Part shown: positions 18,101-26,483 of the stretch, piece by piece
Position numbering within the stretch: position 1 is the stretch's first letter
Layout: every line of letters begins with the position of its first letter
Origin: Pelagimonas phthalicica
GTDB taxonomy: Bacteria > Pseudomonadota > Alphaproteobacteria > Rhodobacterales > Rhodobacteraceae
NCBI RefSeq assembly: GCF_004364805.1
Contig: NZ_SOAP01000003.1
Coordinates: 310,001-374,000, forward strand
Length of the DNA stretch: 64,000 nt
Direction: 5' to 3'
Translations under genes and position numbers: made by a program
Notes under the pieces: generated by a model
The model's input: the letters and a program-made list of their open reading frames with translations, nothing else
Database searches by the model: none
Told to the model about the DNA's origin: nothing

Positions 18101-19758
18101 ACGGTACGGGTGATGCCATCCTGACCTTCCCGAATGGTGAAAGCGTCACCCTGGTTGGTGTGTCAATTGCCGAAGTCTCTAGCCCCGAACAGCTCGAAGC
18201 CATCGGCATCCCCTTGGCCCCGGTTGCTCCGGTTCCGGGCGTCGTGTCGGGCACCGGCGCGGGGGAACTGATCGATGACAGCTATCTTGGCGATCCCGAA
18301 GGCGACATGGTCGATAATGGCGATGGCCCTGCCTCCTCGGACATCGATACGATCCAGGCCGGTGCCGGGGACGACACCGTCATGGCCGGTCTGGATGATG
18401 ATAGCGTTCTGGGCGAGGCCGGGGATGATGTGCTGGATGGCGAAGCTGGCAGTGACACGCTGGATGGCGGCGATGGTCGCGACACGCTGATCGGTGGCAC
18501 AGGCGATGACGACCTTTCGGGCGGCGCGGATGAGGACTTCTTTACCCTCACCGACGGGTTTGGGGATGACAGCATTGATGGGGGCGAGACCACCACCACC
18601 GGTGCGGATCAGGATACGATCGATGCCTCTGGTCTGACCGGCCCGGTCTCGGTGACCTATACCGGTGACGAAGCGGGGACGCTGAGCGATGGCACCAGCA
18701 CCGCCACATTTACCGGCATCGAAACCATTCTGCTGGATGATGGCGATGACAGTGTTGACGGGTCGGGTGACACGGGTGGTCTTGTGGTCGATGGCGGGCT
18801 TGGCTCTGACACGATCACGGGTGGCGATGGCGATGACAGCCTGGATGGCGGCGATGATGCCGACACGCTGACCGGTGGTGACGGCGCGGATACCATGATG
18901 GGCGGCGCGGGGAATGACGTGCTGAATGTCGGCTCGGGTGATGATGCGCAGGGCGGTGATGGTGACGACACCTTTAATGTCGGGGCCAGTGATGTTTCGG
19001 GCGGCAACCTGACCATTGTTGGCGGTGAAAGCGGCGAGACCGCGGGCGACACGCTGAACGTGACCGGCCCGGCAACCATCACCATGACCGGCACCGAAAG
19101 CGGCACCGTGGAATGGCTGGATGGCAGCACGCTGTCCTTCTCCGAGATCGAACAGGTCAATTACGTGCCCTGTTTCACGCCGGGCACCTTGATCAAGACG
19201 GTCGAGGGCGAGGTTAATGTGGCCGAAATCCGTCAAGGCGACGTGATCCTGACCCGCGATAACGGCTATCAGACCGTGCGCTGGGCCGGGGCCAAGGTCC
19301 TTCGCGGTGATGAGATCGCCTGCAACCCGTCGCTGCAACCAATCCGCATCGCGCGCGGAGCCCTGGGCAAAGGCATGCCGGAACGCGACATGATCGTCTC
19401 ACCGCAACACCGGGTTGTGATGTCGGGCTACGCGATTGAGCTGCTCTTTGGCGAGGACGAAGTGCTGGTTGCCGCGACCCACCTGGTGGGCCGTCCGGGG
19501 ATCACCCGCGAATGCCCAGAGGCGGGCGTGACCTATGTGCATTTCATGTTCGACCGCCACGAGCTGGTGATGTCCGATGGCACCTGGACCGAGAGCTTCC
19601 AGCCCGGTGATCTGTCACTGGCGGGGCTGGATATGGACCAACGCGAAGAGCTGCTAATGCTGTTCCCGCAGCTGGTGTCACCCATGGGCCGCGAAGCCTT
19701 TGGCGCAGCGCGCATGTCGCTCAAGGCCTATCAAGCACGGTTGCTGATCGAAGTCTGA
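12178..19758 (+). CDS. Giant RTX calcium-binding repeat protein with C-terminal Hint domain
   Basis: A 2526-residue, very acidic protein built from many GGxGxDxLx nonapeptides, which bind calcium and fold into beta-rolls after export. There is no N-terminal signal, as expected for type I secretion. Residues about 290-480 form a non-RTX beta-rich insert. From residue 813 a large module recurs, each copy opening with a pattern like SGTGAGEVID-x-x-Y-x-GDP, at residues 813, 1126, 1469, 1744 and 2021. The copies at 1469 and 1744 are nearly the same length (275 and 277 residues) and very similar even in DNA. From Cys2332 (CFTPGTLIKT) to about 2480 lies a Hint domain of the Hint_2 type (SPQHRVVM), common at the end of Rhodobacteraceae RTX proteins and possibly self-cleaving. 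The role is probably as a surface or biofilm adhesin. No type I exporter is encoded in this window. Confidence 0.85.
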   Translation: MATYTVTTSNWNSPAFWSGVSEGADGHELDFSGLGSDYTVEHDVFSGQITISDGTTTFVIGDFTAGASDAYLGGTTLLTYFDTVSGSEGDDTLVSSTGSDTLEGGGGSDTFVVGNGNETIIGGETGSDMDIVDISGADDALTVTFTGDEAGTYSDADGDSGAFSEVEGFFLSTGDDSVDASAATTDGVFAVGRDGDDTLSGGGGDDTFVGGEGADVLTGNDGADSLSGGLNGDTISGGDGADSVDGGSGSDLIDLGAGDDEAAGGSGRDTISGGEGNDTIYGDDADIGTDAGTLGSFDFSAISSSGDVGTGVIGQYAIYDNIGTTSDGTVVQARITILDADDPNIQVDFGTNSVYINENGEALAGTGVTLGFEFFDQATGEPIQISGGFTFHDVDTTSESVTALSADVESLTLSAAPVTNLTPADSGEQLSASSDGTSSGNADENHWAQFAYTGQHSLVFEVTSRGAGTNYAFSTDGFSSPGTTIYATPEDQNDSIDGGLGDDLIYGMTGDDTLNGDEGQDTLNGGVGNDLIDGGADQDVITFEDGFGNDTVAGGEAVTTGSDFDRLDLSGVTGNGVSVTFTGDEAGNVTSGSDSITLTEIEAVTLTDQDDSFTGGSGNEVVDAGAGQDTLIGGAGDDSLSGGDDEDFFQLGDGFGADTITGGEGGSDNDTIDFSGLTTDATVDLSGVESGSITSGADSATFSEIEVVGLGGGRDTVVLADGSGSDTVSAFDMTDSGDGSTNDQLDVSGLTSDGGTTPVTTDDVVVSDDGSGNAVLTFPGGEAITLVGVAPADVNDAAELQSIGIPAPSPIADFIVEGTGAGETIDVGYLGDPEGDVIDGDDHSDGSDADLVYGYGGDDSISSGADADTVYGGAGNDTLDGGAGADALYGGTGDDSIQIGGGDTAAGFDGDDLFTADSTLLDGTSASVTGGENAETGGDTLSVGDYTGSVTVDLSPTDPEAGTMQLGTTTINFSEIEHVETGDADDSVTGGDGNDSVSTGAGADTVDGGAGDDVFDIGAGDGEADVIRMGDGDGNDTIIGFEAPTDNGDGTYSPQDLLDLSGMTDASGNPISTEDIDVTDTNGDGTGDAVLNFPDGTSLTLSGVPMSDVEDKTQLFAMGVTLSPGDFIVEGTTGADLIDETYSGDPEGDFIENNDHSDGSNADSVLAGDGDDTILSGVDNDTIDAGEGHDSVDAGTGDDSVHGGAGGDTLLGGEGHDSVRGGDGDDSLVGGDGSDSLYGEVGSDTVLGGAGDDTLEGNEGADTLIGGTGNDWMRGSYDNDALWGGEGDDFLWGGFGDDTFHIENNFGNDTVDAEGVAETVGDTLDLSAVTDALRVDLTQANAEAGTVTDGTSTLTFDEIENIILGSGTDTLVLADLGGSDTVGGFESPTDNGDGSFTGNDLLDVTGLTNDDGDPVTTDDVTVTDDGSGNAVLTFPGMVVLTLEGVSPSEVLTPAQLNAIGVPLGSVSNDYIVSGTGAGEVIDTAYTGDPHGDMIDNLDHSDSSNDDSVEAGDGDDTIIAGAGDDTVHGQGGDDVFVSGSGLDNDSLIGGETGETDGDTVDLTAISDDLTVTFSGDEVGTVTDGTDTLSFEEIETLALGAGNDSVTGSAGDESIAGNGGADTIDGGAGDDTIALGASDGVNDELIFEDGDGNDVIEEFEAPTDNGDGTFTGNDQLDVTGLTDAGGDPVTTDDVTVTDSNGDGTGDAILTFPNGESLTLVGVPVSEVSSPEQLEAIGIPAAAPVSDYVVSGTGAGEVIDTAYTGDPQGDMIDNADHSDGSDDDSVEAGEGDDTIYAGEGDDTVHGEGGDDRFTIDAGLDNDSLIGGETGETLGDEVNLTALSDDLTVTFTGDEIGTITDGTDTTSFEEIERLELGSGNDSVTGSAAADSIAGNGGADTIEGGAGDDTIALGASDGVNDELILDDGFGNDIVEEFEAPTDNGDGTFSGNDQLDVTGLTDAGGDPVNTDDVTVIDTNGDGTGDAILTFPNGESVTLVGVSIAEVSSPEQLEAIGIPLAPVAPVPGVVSGTGAGELIDDSYLGDPEGDMVDNGDGPASSDIDTIQAGAGDDTVMAGLDDDSVLGEAGDDVLDGEAGSDTLDGGDGRDTLIGGTGDDDLSGGADEDFFTLTDGFGDDSIDGGETTTTGADQDTIDASGLTGPVSVTYTGDEAGTLSDGTSTATFTGIETILLDDGDDSVDGSGDTGGLVVDGGLGSDTITGGDGDDSLDGGDDADTLTGGDGADTMMGGAGNDVLNVGSGDDAQGGDGDDTFNVGASDVSGGNLTIVGGESGETAGDTLNVTGPATITMTGTESGTVEWLDGSTLSFSEIEQVNYVPCFTPGTLIKTVEGEVNVAEIRQGDVILTRDNGYQTVRWAGAKVLRGDEIACNPSLQPIRIARGALGKGMPERDMIVSPQHRVVMSGYAIELLFGEDEVLVAATHLVGRPGITRECPEAGVTYVHFMFDRHELVMSDGTWTESFQPGDLSLAGLDMDQREELLMLFPQLVSPMGREAFGAARMSLKAYQARLLIEV

Positions 19759-19779
19759 GAGCCTTAAAGTATGAAGAGC

Positions 19780-19808
19780 AAAAGGCCGCCCATTGGGTCG
19801 CCTTTTTC
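19780..19808 (+). terminator. Rho-independent terminator of the RTX gene
   Basis: AAAAGGCCGCCCA pairs with TGGGTCGCCTTTT with one mismatch and one wobble, and a T-run follows. It begins 22 bases after the RTX stop codon. Confidence 0.65.
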
Positions 19809-19826
19809 CGCGAGGCAGGCGCAGCC

Positions 19827-19869
19827 AAATTCCATCGATGGAATTTGCAAAAGTTTTCACAAAACTTTT
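19827..19869. repeat. Double-palindrome repeat, copy A
   Basis: A 20-base perfect palindrome (AAATTCCATCGATGGAATTT, 19827-19846), the dinucleotide GC, then a second hairpin with arms AAAAGTTTT and AAAACTTTT and loop CAC (19849-19869). It lies between convergent genes, as do copies B (40122) and C (49316). It may end transcription from both sides. Confidence 0.7.
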
Positions 19870-19899
19870 GATCGCCCAGCCGCACGACCTGTTGGATTT

Positions 19900-21147
19900 T
19901 CAGCGTAAGAGTTTCAGGAGGGCGGGCGAAGGTGTACCAGTCACGGGCAAGCCACGCGCCTTTTCAAATCCACGAATGGCGGCTTTGGTTTTCTTGCCGA
20001 TCACCCCATCCGGGCGGCCTGCGTCAAACCCTGCGCGGGTCAACCCGCGTTGCAGGGCTTCGCGCTCTTCCAGCAAGAGACCATATTTGTCGCGTCCAAA
20101 TGGTGTCACCAGCGGGCCACCGCCCTGCAAGCGATGCGCCATATAGCCAACCCCCAGCGCATAATTGTCCGACGGGTTGTAGCGTTTGATCATGTTGAAG
20201 TTGTGAAACACCAAAAAGGCAGGTTTCGAGCGCCCCATCGGGGCCAGAATGGCCGCTGATCCATGATCGGGCAGACCGCCACCAGAGGCAGCTTTGACAC
20301 CCAAAGACCGCCAATTGTCGACGCTGCGTTTGTTGCGATGGCCGATACTTGCATCAAACCCCGAAGGCAATTTGACCTCCAGCCCCCAGGTGCGCCCCTT
20401 TTTCCATCCCGCTTTTTGCAAGAAACGGGCGGTGGTGGCAAAGGCGTCGATGGGGTTTTCGCTCCAGATGTCACGCTTGCCATCGCCGTCAAAATCCACC
20501 GCATGGGCCTGATAGGCGTCGGGGATAAGCTGCGTATGTCCCATGGCTCCGGCCCAGCTGCCCACCAACTGGTTGGGGCGCGCATCACCGGATTGCACGA
20601 TGCGCAGCGCATTCATCAGGTTGCTTTCAAAGAAGCGCCCGCGCCGCCCCTCCCAGGCGAGGGTGGACGTGGCCGAGATCACCGGGATCAAACCGCGCTT
20701 GGTGCCAAAGTAACTCTCAAGCCCCCAAATTGACGCCATGATTTCGGAGGGAACCCCATAGCGTTCCTCAACCTGCGCCAGCGCGCGGCGCTGGCTGGCA
20801 TAGGCTTTGCGACCAAAGCTGACCTTTTCCTCCGGGGCAACAATGGCAAGGTAATCTTCGAGCGAGCGTTTGAATTCTGTCTGGTTGCGGTCGCGATCAA
20901 TCACGCCGGGCAAATAGCCCTGACCACGAAAGGCCGCCGTTAGCGTCGCGTTGGAAATGCCACGCGCGCGCGCCCGTTCCTTAAACCCGACAACCCATTT
21001 GTCATAAGACGCATTGGGTTGAGGCAGGAATTCCGGCCCGAGCTTGGTCTTGGTCGAGACCTGCGCCGTGCTGGTGCTGCCGCCACCGCATCCCGCAAGA
21101 ACCAAGGCCGTGGCCCCAAATGAAAACGCGCGTCGTGTGATCGCCAT
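19900..21147 (-). CDS. Membrane-bound lytic murein transglycosylase B-type with PG-binding domain
   Basis: A 415-residue lipoprotein of the MltB/GH103 family, which cleaves peptidoglycan glycan strands to 1,6-anhydro products. The N-terminus combines a twin-arginine pattern (TRRAFSF) with a lipobox (LAGC, Cys20), suggesting a Tat-exported lipoprotein. The catalytic Glu144 is in WGLESYFG. The substrate-groove motifs GAMGHTQLIPDAYQ and NYALGVGYM are conserved. A C-terminal PG-binding-1 domain (about 345-415) ends the protein. A hairpin (AACCTCA/TGAGGTT) lies in the 5' leader at 21166-21184. A double palindrome follows its stop. Confidence 0.9.
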   Translation of the reverse strand: MAITRRAFSFGATALVLAGCGGGSTSTAQVSTKTKLGPEFLPQPNASYDKWVVGFKERARARGISNATLTAAFRGQGYLPGVIDRDRNQTEFKRSLEDYLAIVAPEEKVSFGRKAYASQRRALAQVEERYGVPSEIMASIWGLESYFGTKRGLIPVISATSTLAWEGRRGRFFESNLMNALRIVQSGDARPNQLVGSWAGAMGHTQLIPDAYQAHAVDFDGDGKRDIWSENPIDAFATTARFLQKAGWKKGRTWGLEVKLPSGFDASIGHRNKRSVDNWRSLGVKAASGGGLPDHGSAAILAPMGRSKPAFLVFHNFNMIKRYNPSDNYALGVGYMAHRLQGGGPLVTPFGRDKYGLLLEEREALQRGLTRAGFDAGRPDGVIGKKTKAAIRGFEKARGLPVTGTPSPALLKLLR

Positions 21148-21258
21148 GATCTACCCCGATACCTGAAACCTCAAATCCTGAGGTTAGGCTAACACGGGCA
21201 GCGGCCCGAGCGGAATCCTCATTCCTGTCAGGGCAGGGGGAAAACAGCGAAAACCTGC

Positions 21259-23204
<1,946 letters not shown>

Positions 23205-23229
23205 GTTAACAAAGAGGCAGGAGAACAGC

Positions 23230-23631
23230 ATGGCCGGAGAACTGCCAGAGTATTATTACCGCATCCGTGAAAACGGGGCGGCGGTGTTTCGTGTCGACAC
23301 GGAAAACCGCCAGCGTCGGATCGAGATGGAACAGATCGCAGTCATCAATCTGAACAAGGGCGAGTTCAAACCCCATGGGGATCGTGAGCTGTCTGGCGCG
23401 GATAAAAAGGAAATCTCTGGCTGGATCATCCGCCGCAAGGCCCTGCTGGCAATGCGCGACATTGATGATATCCACCGTGCTGTGGACCACCTGAACCTGA
23501 CCACCCAATGGGCGCAATCCCGCGCCACCGATGATCAGCTCGAAGAGGTGACAGATGACCTGTTACTGGCCATGCATGATCTGCGCACAGTTCTGGTCCG
23601 CAAAAAGGCGGACCGGATGCTGAAAAAATAG
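23230..23631 (+). CDS. Conserved hypothetical protein
   Basis: A 133-residue soluble protein that I do not recognise. It starts with MAGELPEYYYRIRENGAAVFRV and is rich in charged residues. The second half is strongly helical (DDIHRAVDHLNLTTQWAQS, TDDLLLAMHDLRTVLVRKKADRML). AGGAG precedes the ATG by eight bases. It follows the aminotransferase by 25 bases and is probably in the same transcript. No catalytic motif, signal or membrane segment is visible. Confidence 0.7.
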   Translation: MAGELPEYYYRIRENGAAVFRVDTENRQRRIEMEQIAVINLNKGEFKPHGDRELSGADKKEISGWIIRRKALLAMRDIDDIHRAVDHLNLTTQWAQSRATDDQLEEVTDDLLLAMHDLRTVLVRKKADRMLKK

Positions 23632-23780
23632 CCCTACGCCTATCTCTGTGGCAAATGGCCTGGAATTGAGCCCTTTTCGGGGGGCCAAACCCCCGTACTG
23701 GGGAAGCGGCCCGCTTTTCTCCCCATGAACAATGCTAAGGACAATCTTATGTTCTTTTCAAATGTCATGGGAGGAAAGAG

Positions 23781-23891
23781 ATGCACAATCATCCGATTTC
23801 GCCAGCACCACCCCGTCAGGGGACGCAGCCAAGTTTGTTTCCCTTGTCACCTTTTGCGCTGCGAACCTTGTTGGAACGCTACGGGTCCTGA
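23781..23891 (+). CDS. Putative 36-residue small protein
   Basis: A short open frame with an ATG six bases after a strong GGGAGG ribosome binding site. The product starts MHNHPISPAPPRQGTQPS and ends FALRTLLERYGS: Pro/Gln-rich first, then a short amphipathic helix. It is followed 41 bases later by a very strong terminator. The combination of good initiation signal, compact unit and terminator suggests a real small gene, but a non-coding RNA is also possible. No homologue is known to me. Confidence 0.45.
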   Translation: MHNHPISPAPPRQGTQPSLFPLSPFALRTLLERYGS

Positions 23892-23932
23892 CCCGGAAAC
23901 CAAAACCATGGCACCGGCGGTGATGCCATTGC

Positions 23933-23968
23933 GGGCCTGCACCGGGAAAACCCGGGCAGGCCCTTTTT
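23933..23968 (+). terminator. Strong rho-independent terminator
   Basis: GGGCCTGC pairs with GCAGGCCC around an inner stem CCGGG-AAAA-CCCGG, followed by five Ts. It closes the small-ORF unit and overlaps the last base of the convergent Lrp gene, so it may work from both sides. Confidence 0.8.
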
Positions 23969-24381
23969 CATAGGGTTTTCAAAACCAGGCTTGACCGCGC
24001 CTCGGTTATCGCGGAATGCGCGCCGATCTGGTCATTGAGCCGGGTCAGGTGATCCGCGCTGGGCAATCGGCAATGCAGGATCGCATCGGTTTCCCCGGAA
24101 AGTGATTGCACGGAACTGACCCCTTCGAGCTGACGCAGCCATTCCAGAACCGGCTGGCAGGGGCGGGTGTTGATGCGCACAAAAATCACCGCCGCCAGCC
24201 CAAGCGCGTCCGGGTCAGCCAAACGGGCATGATACCCGGTGATCTCTCCGCGTTCTTCCATCCGGGTCACACGATCCTGAACAGCGGTCCGAGACAAGGC
24301 GATCACCCGGCCAATTTCGGCAAAACTCATCCGCGCATTGGATTGTAACAGCGTCGCAATGCGTTTGTCGGTGAGATCCAC
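23968..24381 (-). CDS. Lrp/AsnC-family regulator
   Basis: A 137-residue Lrp/AsnC protein: N-terminal winged helix (DKRIATLLQSNARMSFAEIGRVIALSRTAVQDRVTRME) and C-terminal RAM ligand domain (AAVIFVRINTRP, VQSLSGETDAILHCRL). I place the start at the GTG at 24381 because GAAGGA lies at the right distance and the product then begins DLTDKRI as Lrp proteins do. The frame extends to 24423. It is divergent from the cupin gene about 96 bases away, which is the likely target. Confidence 0.85.
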   Translation of the reverse strand: MDLTDKRIATLLQSNARMSFAEIGRVIALSRTAVQDRVTRMEERGEITGYHARLADPDALGLAAVIFVRINTRPCQPVLEWLRQLEGVSSVQSLSGETDAILHCRLPSADHLTRLNDQIGAHSAITEARSSLVLKTL

Positions 24382-24477
24382 AGCATTTCCTTCACTTCGC
24401 AGGGCAAAACCGGCGGTTCGCAATCTGTTTTGCCGCTGGTTCGCCCTCTAGATTGCCCGCCAAAGCGAGGAAATGCG

Positions 24478-24789
24478 ATGCGAAAAATCACACCAAACGA
24501 GTTCACAGGAACCAAAGCGTGGCAGGCTTTGGATATTGATCTGATCGAAAATGCCAGCATCCGGCTGCATTGGACCGACGCGCCATATAAATGGCATGTG
24601 AATGATGGGTCCGAGGTGTTTGTCGTTCTGGACGGCAAGGTCGACATGCATGTTCGCCAAGCGGGCGAAGTCTTGGTCATCCCGTTGCAAGTCGGGGATA
24701 TTTTTCATGCCGAAGATGGCGATGAACATGTCGCCCATCCCCAAGGGGGCGCGCGGGTTTTGGTGATTGAGACCGCAGGAAGCGTCTAG
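24478..24789 (+). CDS. Small cupin-domain protein
   Basis: A 103-residue single-domain cupin. The two cupin motifs can be seen as WHVNDGSEVFVVLDGKVDMHV and VGDIFHAEDGDEHVAHP, with His and Glu residues that could bind a metal. The start at 24478 follows GAGGAAATGCG. It is divergent from an Lrp-type regulator, so control by an amino acid or related signal is plausible. The substrate is unknown. The gene meets the next leftward gene tail to tail, 21 bases apart. Confidence 0.82.
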   Translation: MRKITPNEFTGTKAWQALDIDLIENASIRLHWTDAPYKWHVNDGSEVFVVLDGKVDMHVRQAGEVLVIPLQVGDIFHAEDGDEHVAHPQGGARVLVIETAGSV

Positions 24790-24810
24790 AAACAGCCCTG
24801 CGGCGGAGTC

Positions 24811-25089
24811 TCAGGGTCTGTGGCGCAGGCGCAACCGAGCTTCGGCCCGCAATTCCTCTACCAGTTCAGGATTGGCCGCTTCCCAGGCTTTCAGCCCACG
24901 ATAGCCCAGCAGGTTTTGCGCCGCCCGCTCAGGGGTGCCCAATGGTGCGGGGGTCTCGTCAATAAACTCAAGCTTGAGCTCATTGTAGTTGGCCATGCAG
25001 CGATCCACTTCTTCCTTGTTCATCCAGCGTTCCGCCGCAGCGAGATCGCAAAGGTAATAAAGGCTCAGAAGGGGCAGGATCTGGGACAT
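24811..25089 (-). CDS. Conserved hypothetical protein
   Basis: A 92-residue soluble, largely helical protein that I do not recognise (MSQILPLLSLYYLCDLAAAE, later GTPERAAQNLLGYRGLKAW and a basic tail RLRLRHRP). The start at 25089 has GGAGTGAG before it. The upstream part of the frame, to 25194, lacks support. The N-terminal hydrophobic run is short and could be a helix packing face rather than a membrane anchor. Confidence 0.6.
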   Translation of the reverse strand: MSQILPLLSLYYLCDLAAAERWMNKEEVDRCMANYNELKLEFIDETPAPLGTPERAAQNLLGYRGLKAWEAANPELVEELRAEARLRLRHRP

Positions 25090-25250
25090 GGGCTCACTCC
25101 GGTTGCGGATCGGTTCCTTTGACACATGGGGAATTCGAATGGCGGAAGGCTGACAGAAAGCTCCTGTATTATGGTTAATAGAGCGTGCGCTCATAGGGCT
25201 GGCTCGGTCAAGCCCGCCCTATGAGCGCCCTGTTTTCTTAGCCCAGAATA

Positions 25251-25712
25251 TTAACCCAGAATTCCGGGCCAGTTGGCTTCGCCCTTGGCAATATTGCCCG
25301 GAACATCCTGCAGCCACAGCTCGCGGGCGCGCAGATTGGCGTTCAGATAAAGCTTGCCTTCGTAGATCGTCCAGGCCTCGGGCGTGGTCGGAGCCAGATA
25401 TCCGCGCGAGGCAGCAAAGGCGCAATAGCCGCCGAATTGTGGGGCATAAGCCATCGGGTCAGCTTTGAACTTGGCCGCATTTTCCGCCGAGGCAAAGCGC
25501 CACTCGGCCCCTTTCCAGGTCACGCTATGGGCGGCGGTTCCGGCCACCGGGCCATTGCCATCGAAATAGGCCACGGCATCAGACCCGTCGATCGCCACGC
25601 CGTTTTCGGCATAGGTTTCAGGTTCTTTCGCTAGGGCGCTCTGAGCGCTCAGCATCAGGGCGGGGGCGGCGAGGGACAGGCCAAGAAGGGAACGGCGGGT
25701 CAACGTGGTCAT
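25251..25712 (-). CDS. Tat-exported YHS-domain protein
   Basis: A 153-residue protein with a twin-arginine signal (LTRRSLLGLSLAAPALML, cleavage after SALA). The mature part is a YHS domain: AIDGSDAVAYFDGNGPVAGT, then WRFASAENAAKFKADPMAYAPQFGGYCAFAAS. This fold binds metals in some proteins. AAAGGAG precedes the ATG at 25712. Periplasmic location is well supported. A role in metal handling is only an inference from the domain. Confidence 0.85.
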   Translation of the reverse strand: MTTLTRRSLLGLSLAAPALMLSAQSALAKEPETYAENGVAIDGSDAVAYFDGNGPVAGTAAHSVTWKGAEWRFASAENAAKFKADPMAYAPQFGGYCAFAASRGYLAPTTPEAWTIYEGKLYLNANLRARELWLQDVPGNIAKGEANWPGILG

Positions 25713-26072
25713 AGCGGGGCTCCTTTGGGTCGGGTTTCCCAACAAGATGCGCGACAGATCGGCCTTGCAAAAGCCCCGCTCAAGCGCCTGTGAACCCATG
25801 TGTGAAATGCGGTTCAAATGTTTCAACAGGGCCCCGGGCGAGGCAAAGAACGGGGAATCATACCCATTCCAGGGCATTCTGGCGTGAAAAGCCTGTCGAA
25901 CGCCAACACCCCTATTTTGCCCGCAGCCGGTGCGTCGAGGCTGGATTCGTGCAAATTCTCCGTGTTTTCAACGGTTTTTCGCCCGAATAAATTGACTAAT
26001 AAATTGACTAATGCGCCTGTGCTGGTAGCTTGAACAAAACTTGGGATTAACCAGTCTTCAATGGGGGATATC
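25713..26072. other. Divergent intergenic region with a duplicated promoter-like 12-mer
   Basis: About 360 bases separating the YHS gene and a small secreted-protein gene. The first two thirds show no feature. The last part contains a 12-base perfect tandem repeat and a likely promoter, listed separately. Confidence 0.5.
25986..26031 (+). promoter_or_regulatory. Putative promoter with tandem -35-like repeats
   Basis: The 12-mer AATAAATTGACT occurs twice in direct tandem (25986-25997, 25998-26009). Each copy ends in TTGACT. The second lies 16 bases before TAGCTT (26026-26031), a passable -10. The downstream gene starts at 26073. Confidence 0.4.
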
Positions 26073-26390
26073 ATGCGTATTGCACGGATTTTTGTTGCGG
26101 CTGCTGCCATGGCCGTTTCTGGCTCTGCGGCGTTGGCTTGGGGTGACATGTATATGGGCGACGGGACAAATAACCCGAATTCCAATACCTTGGCGCATTC
26201 CTACAACGCGCCTAACTACTGCCCGGCGGGGCTTCAGCCGGTGATGATGGGCGGCGTGATCTGTTGCGGCACACCCAATGCAGGCCCTTATATCGACCGT
26301 CCCGGCAAGGTACACAAAGCGTCCAAGCCGAAATATCACGCCCCGCGCGTCTACGCTCCGGTTGGCGAAAAGGGTGTCGTCGTCCGCTAA
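26073..26390 (+). CDS. Small secreted protein of unknown function
   Basis: A 105-residue protein with a clear signal peptide (MRIARIFVAAAAMAVSGSAA, cleavage near ALA-WG). The mature part has three cysteines (NYCPAG, VICCGT) and a basic Pro/Tyr-rich C-terminus. No domain is recognised. The start at 26073 has GGGGGAT before it, and the four extra residues of the longer frame are not needed. It may be in the periplasm or outside the cell. Confidence 0.65.
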   Translation: MRIARIFVAAAAMAVSGSAALAWGDMYMGDGTNNPNSNTLAHSYNAPNYCPAGLQPVMMGGVICCGTPNAGPYIDRPGKVHKASKPKYHAPRVYAPVGEKGVVVR

Positions 26391-26419
26391 GGAGACGCTT
26401 CGCTCTTGGCAATTGCTCT

Positions 26420-26443
26420 CAGGCCGCGTATATGCGCGGCCTG
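26420..26443 (+). terminator. Hairpin after the small secreted-protein gene
   Basis: A perfect 9-base stem CAGGCCGCG/CGCGGCCTG with a six-base loop, 30 bases after the stop. There is no proper T-run, so termination is uncertain. Confidence 0.4.
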
Positions 26444-26483
26444 ATCGCGTTTCACCACCACATTCCATCTCACGGGGCAAGCC

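Noticed and set aside
12600-19100. Regular DNA repeats that could suggest a CRISPR array
   Set aside because: The repeats encode RTX nonapeptides in frame with no unique spacers. No cas genes occur in the window.
12202-19338. Long minus-strand reading frames opposite the RTX gene, up to 520 codons
   Set aside because: They are a by-product of the repeated GGxGxD codons. Their products are repetitive, lack ribosome binding sites, and mirror the coding strand.
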